A stretch of DNA of 64,000 nt from Sulfitobacter sp. SK012 (GTDB taxonomy: Bacteria > Pseudomonadota > Alphaproteobacteria > Rhodobacterales > Rhodobacteraceae): positions 2,480,001-2,544,000 of the forward strand of contig NZ_CP025804.1 in the NCBI RefSeq assembly GCF_003352085.1, given 5' to 3'. Below are positions 43,134-51,182 of the stretch, piece after piece. A program made the translations under genes and the position numbers. The notes beneath the pieces were generated by a model that saw only the letters and a program-made list of their open reading frames with translations, did not search any database and was not told where the DNA came from. Positions within the stretch are counted from its first letter, which is position 1; each line of letters starts with the position of its first letter.

Positions 43134-44893
43134 TTCAGGTCTTTCAGAACGTCGGCGAAATCGCCCAACCGCTGCAGAGCACTGACACGTGCGGCTGGAA
43201 TTCTTAGGTCGAAATGTTCCTCTATTGAAAGCACAAGGTTCAATTGAGTAAAGCTATCCCACCCTTCGACATCATCGGGTGTTGTCCTTGACGAAAGCTG
43301 TTCGGCTGGTGTGCGAAAGACCTTTGATGCAATCGCCAGAACTGTCGCTAACAAATCGTCGCCACCTTTGGTTTCTGCAAGTGCTTGGCTTGCGTCGATC
43401 AAGAGCTCTGTGAGGGCATTCAATTGGAATTTTCCAGACAGGCCGCGTGGTATCTGGTCAACCGCGATAATACGTTTGGGGACTTTGCGTGGCTCGATCA
43501 AGGCACGCAGATGCTCGGTTAATACCATTTCGCCTACGGGTTCGCTTAGCACCACAGCGGTCATGCCAATTTCGCCAAACATTTCGTCAGGCACACCGAC
43601 TGTCGCGCTTTCTATGACTGCGGTTTGGCGCATCATGGCTTCGTCGATTTCATCGGGCCTGATCAAAACCCCGCCAGACATGATGACCGTTTTTAACCGT
43701 CCCAATATCTCGTAACTGCCGCTTGATCGCACGCGGGCAAGGTCGCCAGTCCGAAACCAGCCATCCTTGGTAAAGCTTGCCTGTGTTCGTTCTGGATTCC
43801 GCCAATAACCGGAAATGATATTGTCGCCTCTTAGCTCCAATTCGCCTTCGGGAAGGCCATCAGCAATACGCGCCTCACAATCGATCGGGCGACCGATCGT
43901 ACGGATTTCACCCATTTCGGGATGATCGCCTGAATAGAGGGCACTCGCCACCGTTTCCGTTAAACCATAATGATTGATAAGCCGTCGCCCAAAGCGTGTC
44001 TCAATCTGCTGCCACAGATCATCCGACATCTTTGCGGCAACTGTTACTAACATGGTGCATTCGGGGGCGTCGAAATAGTCATCATGCGCGGCATATCTAT
44101 CGATCATAGCCCAAACAGTTGGGACGGTCAGAACATGTGTGGCACGCGTTTGGCGAATGGCGCTTAACCATTCCTCCATTCGTTGCACATCAAACCCGCC
44201 CGCACGCAGCACCGCCGCCCCGTTCCACGCCGCCAAAAGCGGGCCCTGAACCAAGCCATCCGTATGGGCCAAAATCATGTCGTTGAATATTCTCGATGCG
44301 GCAGAGATGTCACCAAGCCGCGTTAGTGTGTCAAGATTCGCAGCCAAGTTCGATCGATTGACCTCAACCCCGCAAGGCGCGCTTGTCGTACCGGACGTGA
44401 ATAACAAATAAGCCAGCCCATCATCGACCGGCAACCGTGGCAAACGCGTCGCAGCGTGATCGCCCAAACCCAAGCTGAGCGACTTTTTTTGTCCTAGGAA
44501 CCCACGAAGTCCGCCTCGCTGTTCGGGTGATTTAAATATACGTGCCACGGTTTCGGCAGAGATATCCGGAAGCGCATCATCTGAAACCACCAAGCGCGGC
44601 TCTACTGTCGAAATGATCGACAAAAGGCGCGGGTCGGGACAACTTCCTTCAAGCAAGACCGGCACAATGCCGTCGACCAAGCCCGCGAGGAAAGCCACTG
44701 ATGCTATGGCATCGCTGTTGGTGCGCAAGACAAATCGGTCCCCCGGAACAAGCCCTGCTGCATCAAACGCCGCGATCCATTCGCGTATGCCCTGCTCTGC
44801 GGCATCATAGCTCAACGTGACATCTGGGAGAACGAGGAAATCCTTTCGACCACCCTGCTCGAAAGAGTGCCAAAACTTTTTAGGTAAGGGCAT
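43130..44893 (-). CDS. AMP-forming ligase fused to a carrier-protein domain (DltA+DltC-like)
   Basis: A 587-residue cytosolic protein. The adenylation domain has 'LLFTSGTTSAPCGVEV' (P-loop), 'NHYGLTETV', 'GWFRTGDLARV', 'GRLKTVIMSGGVLIRPDEID' and the late catalytic K488 ('GLSGKFQL'). A C-terminal acyl/peptidyl carrier domain from about 510 has the phosphopantetheine site S547 in 'EGWDSFTQLNL'. In Gram-positive bacteria these are two proteins, DltA and DltC. The substrate code cannot be read with confidence; an acyl or amino acid is possible. It starts two bases after the LbH acyltransferase gene and overlaps the SGNH gene by 4 bp. Confidence 0.9.
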   Translation of the reverse strand: MPLPKKFWHSFEQGGRKDFLVLPDVTLSYDAAEQGIREWIAAFDAAGLVPGDRFVLRTNSDAIASVAFLAGLVDGIVPVLLEGSCPDPRLLSIISTVEPRLVVSDDALPDISAETVARIFKSPEQRGGLRGFLGQKKSLSLGLGDHAATRLPRLPVDDGLAYLLFTSGTTSAPCGVEVNRSNLAANLDTLTRLGDISAASRIFNDMILAHTDGLVQGPLLAAWNGAAVLRAGGFDVQRMEEWLSAIRQTRATHVLTVPTVWAMIDRYAAHDDYFDAPECTMLVTVAAKMSDDLWQQIETRFGRRLINHYGLTETVASALYSGDHPEMGEIRTIGRPIDCEARIADGLPEGELELRGDNIISGYWRNPERTQASFTKDGWFRTGDLARVRSSGSYEILGRLKTVIMSGGVLIRPDEIDEAMMRQTAVIESATVGVPDEMFGEIGMTAVVLSEPVGEMVLTEHLRALIEPRKVPKRIIAVDQIPRGLSGKFQLNALTELLIDASQALAETKGGDDLLATVLAIASKVFRTPAEQLSSRTTPDDVEGWDSFTQLNLVLSIEEHFDLRIPAARVSALQRLGDFADVLKDLK

Positions 44894-44895
44894 GA

Positions 44896-45555
44896 TTATT
44901 CCCCCCCAGTTAGGTCGAGTGACGATTGGCGCGCCCGGAACGGCAGTACTTTTGCTGGATTACCCGCGACCAACGCGCCGTCCTCTACATGCTTGCGCAC
45001 AAGGCTGCCCGCAGAGATTAGGGCCCCTTCCCCGATCCTGATCCCGGATTGGATGACCGCACCGGCACCAATCACACTGCCTTGTCCGATGCGGACATTG
45101 CCCGACAAAACAGCGCCGGGGCCGATACTGACGTAATCACCCAACACCGTGTGATGACCGATAGAAGCGCTTCGATTTATCAACACGCCCTCACCAAAGG
45201 CGCAACCGCCCCCGATAACCACGCCTGCATTGATAAAACTGCCGAGTCCGACCCGTAATCGAGGGGGGCGTATTACAGTTGGATCGATCAAAGCGTCCGC
45301 TAGTTCGAAATCCTCTTCACCTGCTATCAGCGCGAGTTCTTGCCTCCGTTTCGGAGAAAAAGCACAAGTCAAAGCCGGAAGGCGCATGGCACCCGCTATA
45401 TCCTTCAGATCCACAAGTGGCATATCTCCCAGAATACGGGGATGGCCAGACACAGAAACGCCGTACGCGATCCTACTGGCGCATCTTTCAGCGGAAATTT
45501 CGTAATCTACGACAAGGGGTGATCTCACACCAAATAAGACCAAATCGGAATTCAC
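44896..45555 (-). CDS. Left-handed beta-helix acyltransferase (NeuD/PglD type)
   Basis: A 219-residue acyltransferase. An N-terminal Rossmann-like part (about 1-90) precedes hexapeptide repeats ('INAGVVIGGGCAFGEG', 'GDYVSIGPGAVLSGNVRIGQ') with the catalytic His in 'ASIGHHTVLGD' and the usual 'VAGNPAKVL' end. Relatives acetylate the amino group of nucleotide-linked sugars with acetyl-CoA. The GTG at 45555 is preferred because GGGAG lies eight bases upstream; a GTG at 45570 would overlap that site. It is the first gene of the Dlt-like operon and may modify the small molecule or glycan acceptor. Confidence 0.85.
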   Translation of the reverse strand: MNSDLVLFGVRSPLVVDYEISAERCASRIAYGVSVSGHPRILGDMPLVDLKDIAGAMRLPALTCAFSPKRRQELALIAGEEDFELADALIDPTVIRPPRLRVGLGSFINAGVVIGGGCAFGEGVLINRSASIGHHTVLGDYVSIGPGAVLSGNVRIGQGSVIGAGAVIQSGIRIGEGALISAGSLVRKHVEDGALVAGNPAKVLPFRARQSSLDLTGGE

Positions 45556-46062
45556 TATCTTTTCTCCCACTGGCGACCAATTCTACATTGGTATCTTCAA
45601 GTTTGTTTAGACGCCAACATCGCGCGTTGGCTATGGCATAGGCCCAATGCAACAAGCCTTCGAGGACATTAATCGCCGTTGTTCTTTGGTTAGGAATTTT
45701 CAGCGCCACGTGTTGGCGTCCTAATCGGTGTCAATCTGCTCACGCGTTGCTATCAACGGTTGGCTTCAAAATGATGACCGAATTGTGGAATTACAAAGGC
45801 TTGCGTGCATCTGAATTTTCTCACCTGCGGCTACACGTCAGCCGTTGCAAAAGCAGAGTTGACCTTGCTTTTGTGTGGATATCCGCCCTATGCAGCTTTT
45901 CTTTGATTGAAAAAAGTATTGCCGTACATCTGTTAGATGCTCAGCAAGAATGCCGCCAAGGCGGGATGTCTGGTATTTAGATTTTTCGGATTTTTCTTCT
46001 TGGTGATAAGCCTTTAGTTTGAACTTCGCCCATCAACGTATCACTTTGGTATGCAGCCCCGT
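45556..46062. other. Upstream region of the Dlt-like operon
   Basis: Roughly 500 bp, partly AT-rich, with no gene I can support; short frames at 45747-45980 and 45488-45709 look random. The operon promoter must lie here. No long palindrome was found. Confidence 0.5.
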
Positions 46063-46596
46063 TCAGCTTGGGGATTGCGACAAGCCAGTCTGTGCATGTC
46101 TCGAGGTGTCGTGAACAGCCACGGGAATTGCACATGCCAGCACACAGGACAGATCGATAAATGCCGCAAGCACATGTTCGGTTTCATTGCCCTCGCACAA
46201 AAGCATGATCTCAAGCTGAGCGACGCTGTTCTGACCGCGCCGAACTGATTGAATCGCTGTCATAAACCGCCGTTCATGTTCGGTTAAGACTTTGGAACAA
46301 GTTGCGCATTGCGGTGCATTGAAGCCAAATATGGAACGGCGCGTACAGCGCATCGCCTGCAACGCAGTCAGCAGCCGAATGGCAATAATGGGCCCATCGA
46401 ACTGGCCAAAATGAACCTGCGTCAAGGACAACGCCTGCATCCAGCTTTGAGAATGCGGTTCTGCGAAACTTTGGAAGTAGAGCCGTGCTGCTGTCAGAAG
46501 TATGTGCTCATGGTTATCAAAACCGGCGCTTTTGCACAGTGTTTCTTTGGGACTGGGCACACGGTGGCAGCGTGTATTGTGGTCGGTTGGGATCAT
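46063..46596 (-). CDS. Conserved hypothetical protein
   Basis: A 177-residue protein. The middle ('QVHFGQFDGPIIAIRLLTAL', 'FGFNAPQCATCSKVLTEHE') looks like a protein shared across Rhodobacteraceae, from memory. A CxxC ('CATC') and further Cys suggest a metal or redox site. It is mostly alpha-helical with no membrane helix. GGAG lies nine bases before the ATG; an internal ATG before 'QALSLTQ' is also possible. It is read downstream of the anti-sigma gene but 195 bp away, so co-transcription is uncertain. Confidence 0.6.
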   Translation of the reverse strand: MIPTDHNTRCHRVPSPKETLCKSAGFDNHEHILLTAARLYFQSFAEPHSQSWMQALSLTQVHFGQFDGPIIAIRLLTALQAMRCTRRSIFGFNAPQCATCSKVLTEHERRFMTAIQSVRRGQNSVAQLEIMLLCEGNETEHVLAAFIDLSCVLACAIPVAVHDTSRHAQTGLSQSPS

Positions 46597-46791
46597 GTGC
46601 TCGCTCCGGTATAAGGGAGAACGATGACCTATCTGGCGGCTTGGCTGGCTGGATTGAGGCGTTCTATAGGTCCATACCTGACTGTTTTAATCAGATAAGG
46701 CAAGCGCCGAATTTTTAGTCCATAAAAACCAACTAACTCAGAGACTGAGATAAAGGCCACCAGCCAGATTGGAAGACCCAACCGCAAATGG

Positions 46792-47520
46792 TCAAAGGGA
46801 AAGCGTGAGAACCTTAGCCAGGTCCGACACCTGTGCCTTATTCTCCCCACCGATCAAGACGTAACCAATCCCGTCCTGAACCCAGCTTGTCGCGGCAAGC
46901 TCATGGTTGATCGATGTTTGCGGAGGTTTGTTTGCACCGTCCACTCGGGTGACACAAAACACAAATGGCGTGCCGTTTTCATCAAGGTATGCCATCTGGA
47001 TCAATGGCTTACCTTTGATTGCTAACATCTGTGCGCGCTTGAACAAAAGTCCATCAATCTTTGTTGCAGCCCCAAGGTCCACGTCCAGCGCCGCCTTGGC
47101 ATTCGCGAGCACGCCGTCGGTTACCGGAACCGCTTGCGCATTGCCTGCGAGCGTTTGGGTCACATAGAGCGCTTGATAGGAGGCGACGCTGTCGACCCAA
47201 TCCGACTTTGGCTGCAGCAAACTAGTGACCCCCACGCCCAAGACAAATGAGGCGGCAATCGCCAGCGGAAGCATCGCGCGCGATCTGACATGCGCCGTGG
47301 GCGTCCGCAAATAAGTAGGCATCTCGGGCGCGTCCAGTTCATCGAGATCAAACCCTTTCTTCAAGAGCGGCACTGTTTCATCAAGCGCATGGAGCCGCGC
47401 TTGGACAGTTTGATCTTGCCCAAGTGCAGTATCGACTTTTTGGGTCACTTCAAGATCCGCCGCACCATCTAAATAGGCGCGAAGCTCACTGTCAGAAACG
47501 GCTTTTGGATTGCCAGTCAT
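46792..47520 (-). CDS. Membrane-bound anti-sigma factor
   Basis: A 242-residue protein. The N-terminal part ('SDSELRAYLDGAAD') is a zinc-less anti-sigma-like segment, a membrane helix follows near residue 85-100 ('MLPLAIAASFVLGVGVTSLL'), and the C-terminal domain is periplasmic. It would hold the ECF sigma factor inactive until an envelope signal arrives. It overlaps the sigma gene by 4 bp (ATGA), the usual arrangement for such pairs. Confidence 0.85.
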   Translation of the reverse strand: MTGNPKAVSDSELRAYLDGAADLEVTQKVDTALGQDQTVQARLHALDETVPLLKKGFDLDELDAPEMPTYLRTPTAHVRSRAMLPLAIAASFVLGVGVTSLLQPKSDWVDSVASYQALYVTQTLAGNAQAVPVTDGVLANAKAALDVDLGAATKIDGLLFKRAQMLAIKGKPLIQMAYLDENGTPFVFCVTRVDGANKPPQTSINHELAATSWVQDGIGYVLIGGENKAQVSDLAKVLTLSL

Positions 47521-47957
47521 TTCAGGTTCCTCGGGTCATCCACATAGGTCGAAATCAACTTTCGCACGGTCGAAAGTCGGCTCATTATTGTGCCGATTGG
47601 CACATCCAAAAGCGTTGCAGCCTCGCTGTAGGTATAGCCTTCGACATAGACCAGCAATACCGACAGCCTTTGCGCTTCAGGAAGGGCCTGCACAATATCT
47701 AACACCTCACGCGCCAAAATATTCACTTCAATCGCAGGTTTTTCGTCCGCAATGTCGACGTCCTCCACAGCCACAAGGCCTTCACCCCGTCGAACTTTGC
47801 GGGACCGAATTTCATTGAGCCAAAGGCGGCGCGCGATTGTAAAAACCCACCTGTCCAGATCAGTCCCCGGCGAAAATTTTGCGGCGTTTACCAATGCTCG
47901 TTCACATGCCGCCTGAGCCAAATCATCGGCGGCAGTTCTGTCTTTGGTCAGCACCAT
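47517..47957 (-). CDS. ECF RNA polymerase sigma factor (5' end uncertain)
   Basis: From the ATG at 47957 this is a 146-residue sigma-70 family protein with region 2 ('LDRWVFTIARRLWLNEIRSR') and region 4 ('YTYSEAATLLDVPIGTIMSR'). The same frame stays open upstream to about 48082 and encodes an obvious start of sigma region 2 ('GLPQIYRRLWRFC') with no ATG, GTG or TTG. Possible real starts are ATT codons at 48044/48041, or a GTG at 48055 (GAGG eight bases upstream) in the next frame that joins this one by a -1 shift at A6T (48026-48020). It is divergent from yceI and coupled to the anti-sigma gene. Confidence 0.8.
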   Translation of the reverse strand: MVLTKDRTAADDLAQAACERALVNAAKFSPGTDLDRWVFTIARRLWLNEIRSRKVRRGEGLVAVEDVDIADEKPAIEVNILAREVLDIVQALPEAQRLSVLLVYVEGYTYSEAATLLDVPIGTIMSRLSTVRKLISTYVDDPRNLK

Positions 47958-48121
47958 GCAAAACCGCCAAAGCCGCCGATATATCTGTGGCAGCCCGTCT
48001 TCAACAGCGCTGTGCTGAGATTTTTTGCTGATCCACCGAATAATCTGGCCCCCACGGGTGTTACCTCATCAGCCGCCGGATTGAACCGGGGCAATGACCA
48101 AACCTATTGGAGGAAAATTTG

Positions 48122-48718
48122 ATGCGCAAACTCAAAACCATTTTGGCCGCGACGGCCCTGTCTGTCTTGTCCAGCACGGCCTATGCGGATGGCCACGCGG
48201 CAAACTGGACCCTTGACCCTGCGGTGTCAAATGTCTCATTCGGATCGATCAAGAACGATTACGCGGGTGAAAGCCACAGCTTTGGCAAGGTGTCGGGAAC
48301 AGTTTCAGCCGAAGGTTTGGCGACGATTGAACTTGGGCTCGGGTCTGTTCAAACAAATATCGACATCCGAAATGAACGGTTGATGGAATTTGTGTTCGAC
48401 AATGCCCCGTCCGCCACGATTACAGCGCAACTTGATATGGTGGCATTGATGGCACTTGGTGTCGCTGAAACTACGACCGTTGAAACGACCGGGACGCTGA
48501 CACTATTGGGGACGGAAACTGAACTTGATGCAGTGTTTTTTGTCATGCGCCTGTCCGAAGACAAGGTTCTGGTGACTACCGACGGCATGCTGATGCTCAG
48601 CACAGAAGACGCGGGTTTGGATGACGGGATTAGTAAACTTCAAGAGCTAGCCAGCCTCGACAGCATCACCCGCGTGAGCCCGGTCACCATGCGGCTTATT
48701 TTCGACGCAGGATCATAA
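48122..48718 (+). CDS. YceI-family periplasmic protein
   Basis: A 198-residue exported protein with a signal peptide ('MRKLKTILAATALSVLSSTAYADG') and a YceI lipocalin-like barrel ('WTLDPAVSNVSFGSIKND', 'VTMRLIFDAG'). The family binds isoprenoid-like lipids in the periplasm and is often linked to stress or acid response. GGAGG lies eight bases before the ATG at 48122, so the in-frame TTG at 48107 is not used. Being divergent from the ECF sigma gene, it may be a target of that sigma factor. Confidence 0.88.
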   Translation: MRKLKTILAATALSVLSSTAYADGHAANWTLDPAVSNVSFGSIKNDYAGESHSFGKVSGTVSAEGLATIELGLGSVQTNIDIRNERLMEFVFDNAPSATITAQLDMVALMALGVAETTTVETTGTLTLLGTETELDAVFFVMRLSEDKVLVTTDGMLMLSTEDAGLDDGISKLQELASLDSITRVSPVTMRLIFDAGS

Positions 48719-48921
48719 GCTAACTGGAAAGCAGGAAGCTATCGGTCGCCTTGCTTTCCATTCCTTCCCGTCGAGGCAAGTGAAGCAACGTCTCCCAAAC
48801 TCTAGGTTTCTTAGGCAAATAGCGTCCCGTTCTGCGGCTAAGCATTAGACAGGCACACGGCACGTTGAGTCAACCAGACGGGCGGTTGCAAGCTTTGCTG
48901 AGGCGGCATACTGATTGGTCC

Positions 48922-49401
48922 ATGACGCTTGCCTATCACACCCCGCTTAGCACAGATGAACAACACCGTTTGGGCATCTCACCGCCGCAGCCATTGGCCA
49001 TGGCCGATCAGGTCCGTTTCTCTGAATTGGACGCGTTGAACCACGTCAACAACGCCGTTTATATGGAGTGGTTCGAGCGCCTTCGGGTCCGTTATGTGCA
49101 GGAGATCGGGATTTCTGGCTATGACCGAACCAACGATCCACGCATCGTAATTCGATCAGGCAGCATCCATTACATCCAAGAAATGCGCATGGATGAAAAC
49201 TATGTCGTGACCTGCGGCTGTAGCGCGTTTCGCAACACCTCATTTTCGCTGAACCAACAACTGTGGTCAGGTGGAACCAAACGCGCGCAATTCGATTGCA
49301 TCGTTGTGCTGCTAACGCCTGATGGCAGCGGACGGATGGCGATCCCTGATGCCGTGCGCCAACGTTTTACGGACATTGATCACGCGACCTCGGAGGGATG
49401 A
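48922..49401 (+). CDS. Acyl-CoA thioesterase (hotdog fold)
   Basis: A 159-residue 4HBT-type hotdog thioesterase. 'VRFSELDALNHVNNAVYMEW' carries the Asp/His region conserved in 4-hydroxybenzoyl-CoA thioesterase relatives, and 'RLRVRYVQEIG' follows. The substrate is unknown. The ATG at 48922 fits relatives; a TTG at 48865 would add 19 residues without support. It overlaps the next gene's ATGs in the sequence GGAGGGATGACCATG. Confidence 0.8.
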   Translation: MTLAYHTPLSTDEQHRLGISPPQPLAMADQVRFSELDALNHVNNAVYMEWFERLRVRYVQEIGISGYDRTNDPRIVIRSGSIHYIQEMRMDENYVVTCGCSAFRNTSFSLNQQLWSGGTKRAQFDCIVVLLTPDGSGRMAIPDAVRQRFTDIDHATSEG

Positions 49402-49403
49402 CC

Positions 49404-49850
49404 ATGACAGATATCACAATTCGCCCGCTTGCCGCCCAAGACCGCGCCGCGTGGGATACACTTTATACTGGATACGCCGAGTTTTACGGTGTGCCTCAGA
49501 CCCCTGAAATGCGCGATACGGTGTTTAGCTGGCTGATGAGTGACGATCACGAAAGCGCTGGTCTGGTCGCTGATATGGACGGCACGCTCATCGGTTTGAC
49601 CCATTACCGCCCGTTCGCAAGCCCGTTGCGGGCCATCACAAACTGCTTTCTGGATGATCTTTTTGTGGACCCCGCCGCGCGTGGCAGCGGTGCAGCACAA
49701 GCATTGATCGACGGGGTGACAGAGGTCGCGCAAACCAGAGGATGGGGCGTCGTGCGCTGGATCACGGCCGAGGATAACTACCGCGCACGCGGGCTTTATG
49801 ACCGGACCGCCACCCGCACACCTTGGGTCACCTACGACATCAAGCTTTAA
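49404..49850 (+). CDS. GNAT-family N-acetyltransferase
   Basis: A 148-residue GNAT protein: 'ITIRPLAAQDRAAW' at the front, the acetyl-CoA loop 'LFVDPAARGSGAAQALID' and 'GLYDRTATRTPWVTYDI' at the end. The substrate is unknown; the layout is like small-molecule or amino-acid acetyltransferases. Two ATGs lie at 49398 and 49404; the second has GGAGGG six bases upstream and is preferred. The next gene starts 24 bp later. Confidence 0.85.
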   Translation: MTDITIRPLAAQDRAAWDTLYTGYAEFYGVPQTPEMRDTVFSWLMSDDHESAGLVADMDGTLIGLTHYRPFASPLRAITNCFLDDLFVDPAARGSGAAQALIDGVTEVAQTRGWGVVRWITAEDNYRARGLYDRTATRTPWVTYDIKL

Positions 49851-49874
49851 CCCAGACGCAAAGGCATTTGGCGC

Positions 49875-51131
49875 ATGAACATCTTGCAAATCACCTCGTT
49901 GCTGATCGTCATGGCCGGTGTCTTTGGTGCGGTAAACTATCTTTTCCTGAAACTACCGTCAGCAATCGGAATTTTGATTGTGTCGCTGCTGGCCTCCTTT
50001 GTCTTGCTGGGGTTGGACCTCGTGTTGCCGGCATTGGGCATCGCAGACACCGTTACTGGTATCGTAGAGCGCATCGATTTTTCGGAGGCACTGCTGGAAG
50101 GCATGCTGGGCCTTCTGCTCTTTGCTGGTGCGTTGCACGTCAAACTGTCGGATTTGCGCGCGCAATGGGGCGCGGTTTTCTTGATGGCAACCCTCGGGAT
50201 TGCGCTGTCGACGGCCGTTGTCGGGTTCGGGTTCTCCTATATGACCGGCATGCCGCTTTTGGTGGCGCTGACCTTTGGCGCGTTGATATCGCCAACAGAT
50301 CCGGTTGCCGTTTTGGGCGTGTTGCGCGACGCTGATCTGCCCAAATCGCTTGAGACTAAGATCGCGGGCGAAAGCCTGTTTAACGACGGCGTTGGGTACG
50401 TGGTGTTTCTGGTGTTGGTTGGCCTCGCCTTTCCCAGCGACGCGCATCACGGCGCTGGCGAAAATGCGTTTGTCGGCGCGCTGCAGCTTTTTGTCCAAGA
50501 GGCGCTGGGTGGTGCTGTACTTGGTATTACGCTGGGCTGGTTGGTCTTTCGGGTCATGCGCCGGATCGATGACTACGCGCTAGAGGTTCTGTTGACACTG
50601 GGACTGGCCTTTGGCGGCTATGAACTGGCGGTTTATCTGCATGTTTCTGCCCCGATTATGGCTGTGTGTGCTGGCTTGCTGATTGGCGATGTCGGAACCG
50701 CCAAAGGCATGTCAGAGGAGACGAGGCATTATGTCGATGCCTTTTGGATGCTGATTGATGAAATCCTCAATGCAGTGTTGTTCCTGTTGATCGGCTTTGA
50801 GGTCTTTGCGATCGCTTTTGACGGCGACACATTTTTGACTGCCATGTTTGCGATAATACTGGCGCTGTTTGCACGGTTCGTCGCAGTGGCCGTGCCCATT
50901 TCATTGCTGCGCCCGTTCCGGAACTTTGATCAGGGCGTGACGCGGATCATGACATGGGGAGGATTAAAGGGCGGGATTTCGGTCGCTTTGGCCCTGTCCC
51001 TACCCGCAGGTGAATGGAAGCCGCTGATCCTGACATGCACCTATGTGATCGTGATCTTCTCAATCATCGTGCAGGGACTGACAGTCGCTGCGGTGGCACG
51101 CCGCGTGGGGCGCGCACCTGAATTGATGTGA
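49875..51131 (+). CDS. Na+/H+ antiporter (CPA1 family)
   Basis: A 418-residue inner-membrane antiporter with about twelve helices. 'ALISPTDPVAVLGVLRDADL' and 'KIAGESLFNDGVGYVVFLVL' hold the paired Asp residues that bind the ion in CPA1 exchangers, and 'MTWGGLKGGISVALALSLP' is the late conserved helix. It should expel Na+ in exchange for protons, fitting a marine organism. It follows a thioesterase and acetyltransferase on the same strand. Confidence 0.9.
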   Translation: MNILQITSLLIVMAGVFGAVNYLFLKLPSAIGILIVSLLASFVLLGLDLVLPALGIADTVTGIVERIDFSEALLEGMLGLLLFAGALHVKLSDLRAQWGAVFLMATLGIALSTAVVGFGFSYMTGMPLLVALTFGALISPTDPVAVLGVLRDADLPKSLETKIAGESLFNDGVGYVVFLVLVGLAFPSDAHHGAGENAFVGALQLFVQEALGGAVLGITLGWLVFRVMRRIDDYALEVLLTLGLAFGGYELAVYLHVSAPIMAVCAGLLIGDVGTAKGMSEETRHYVDAFWMLIDEILNAVLFLLIGFEVFAIAFDGDTFLTAMFAIILALFARFVAVAVPISLLRPFRNFDQGVTRIMTWGGLKGGISVALALSLPAGEWKPLILTCTYVIVIFSIIVQGLTVAAVARRVGRAPELM

Positions 51132-51182
51132 CGCGTCCCCTGCCCTAGACGCACTTGAGCAGGGTATTATTGCCCGAAAAAC

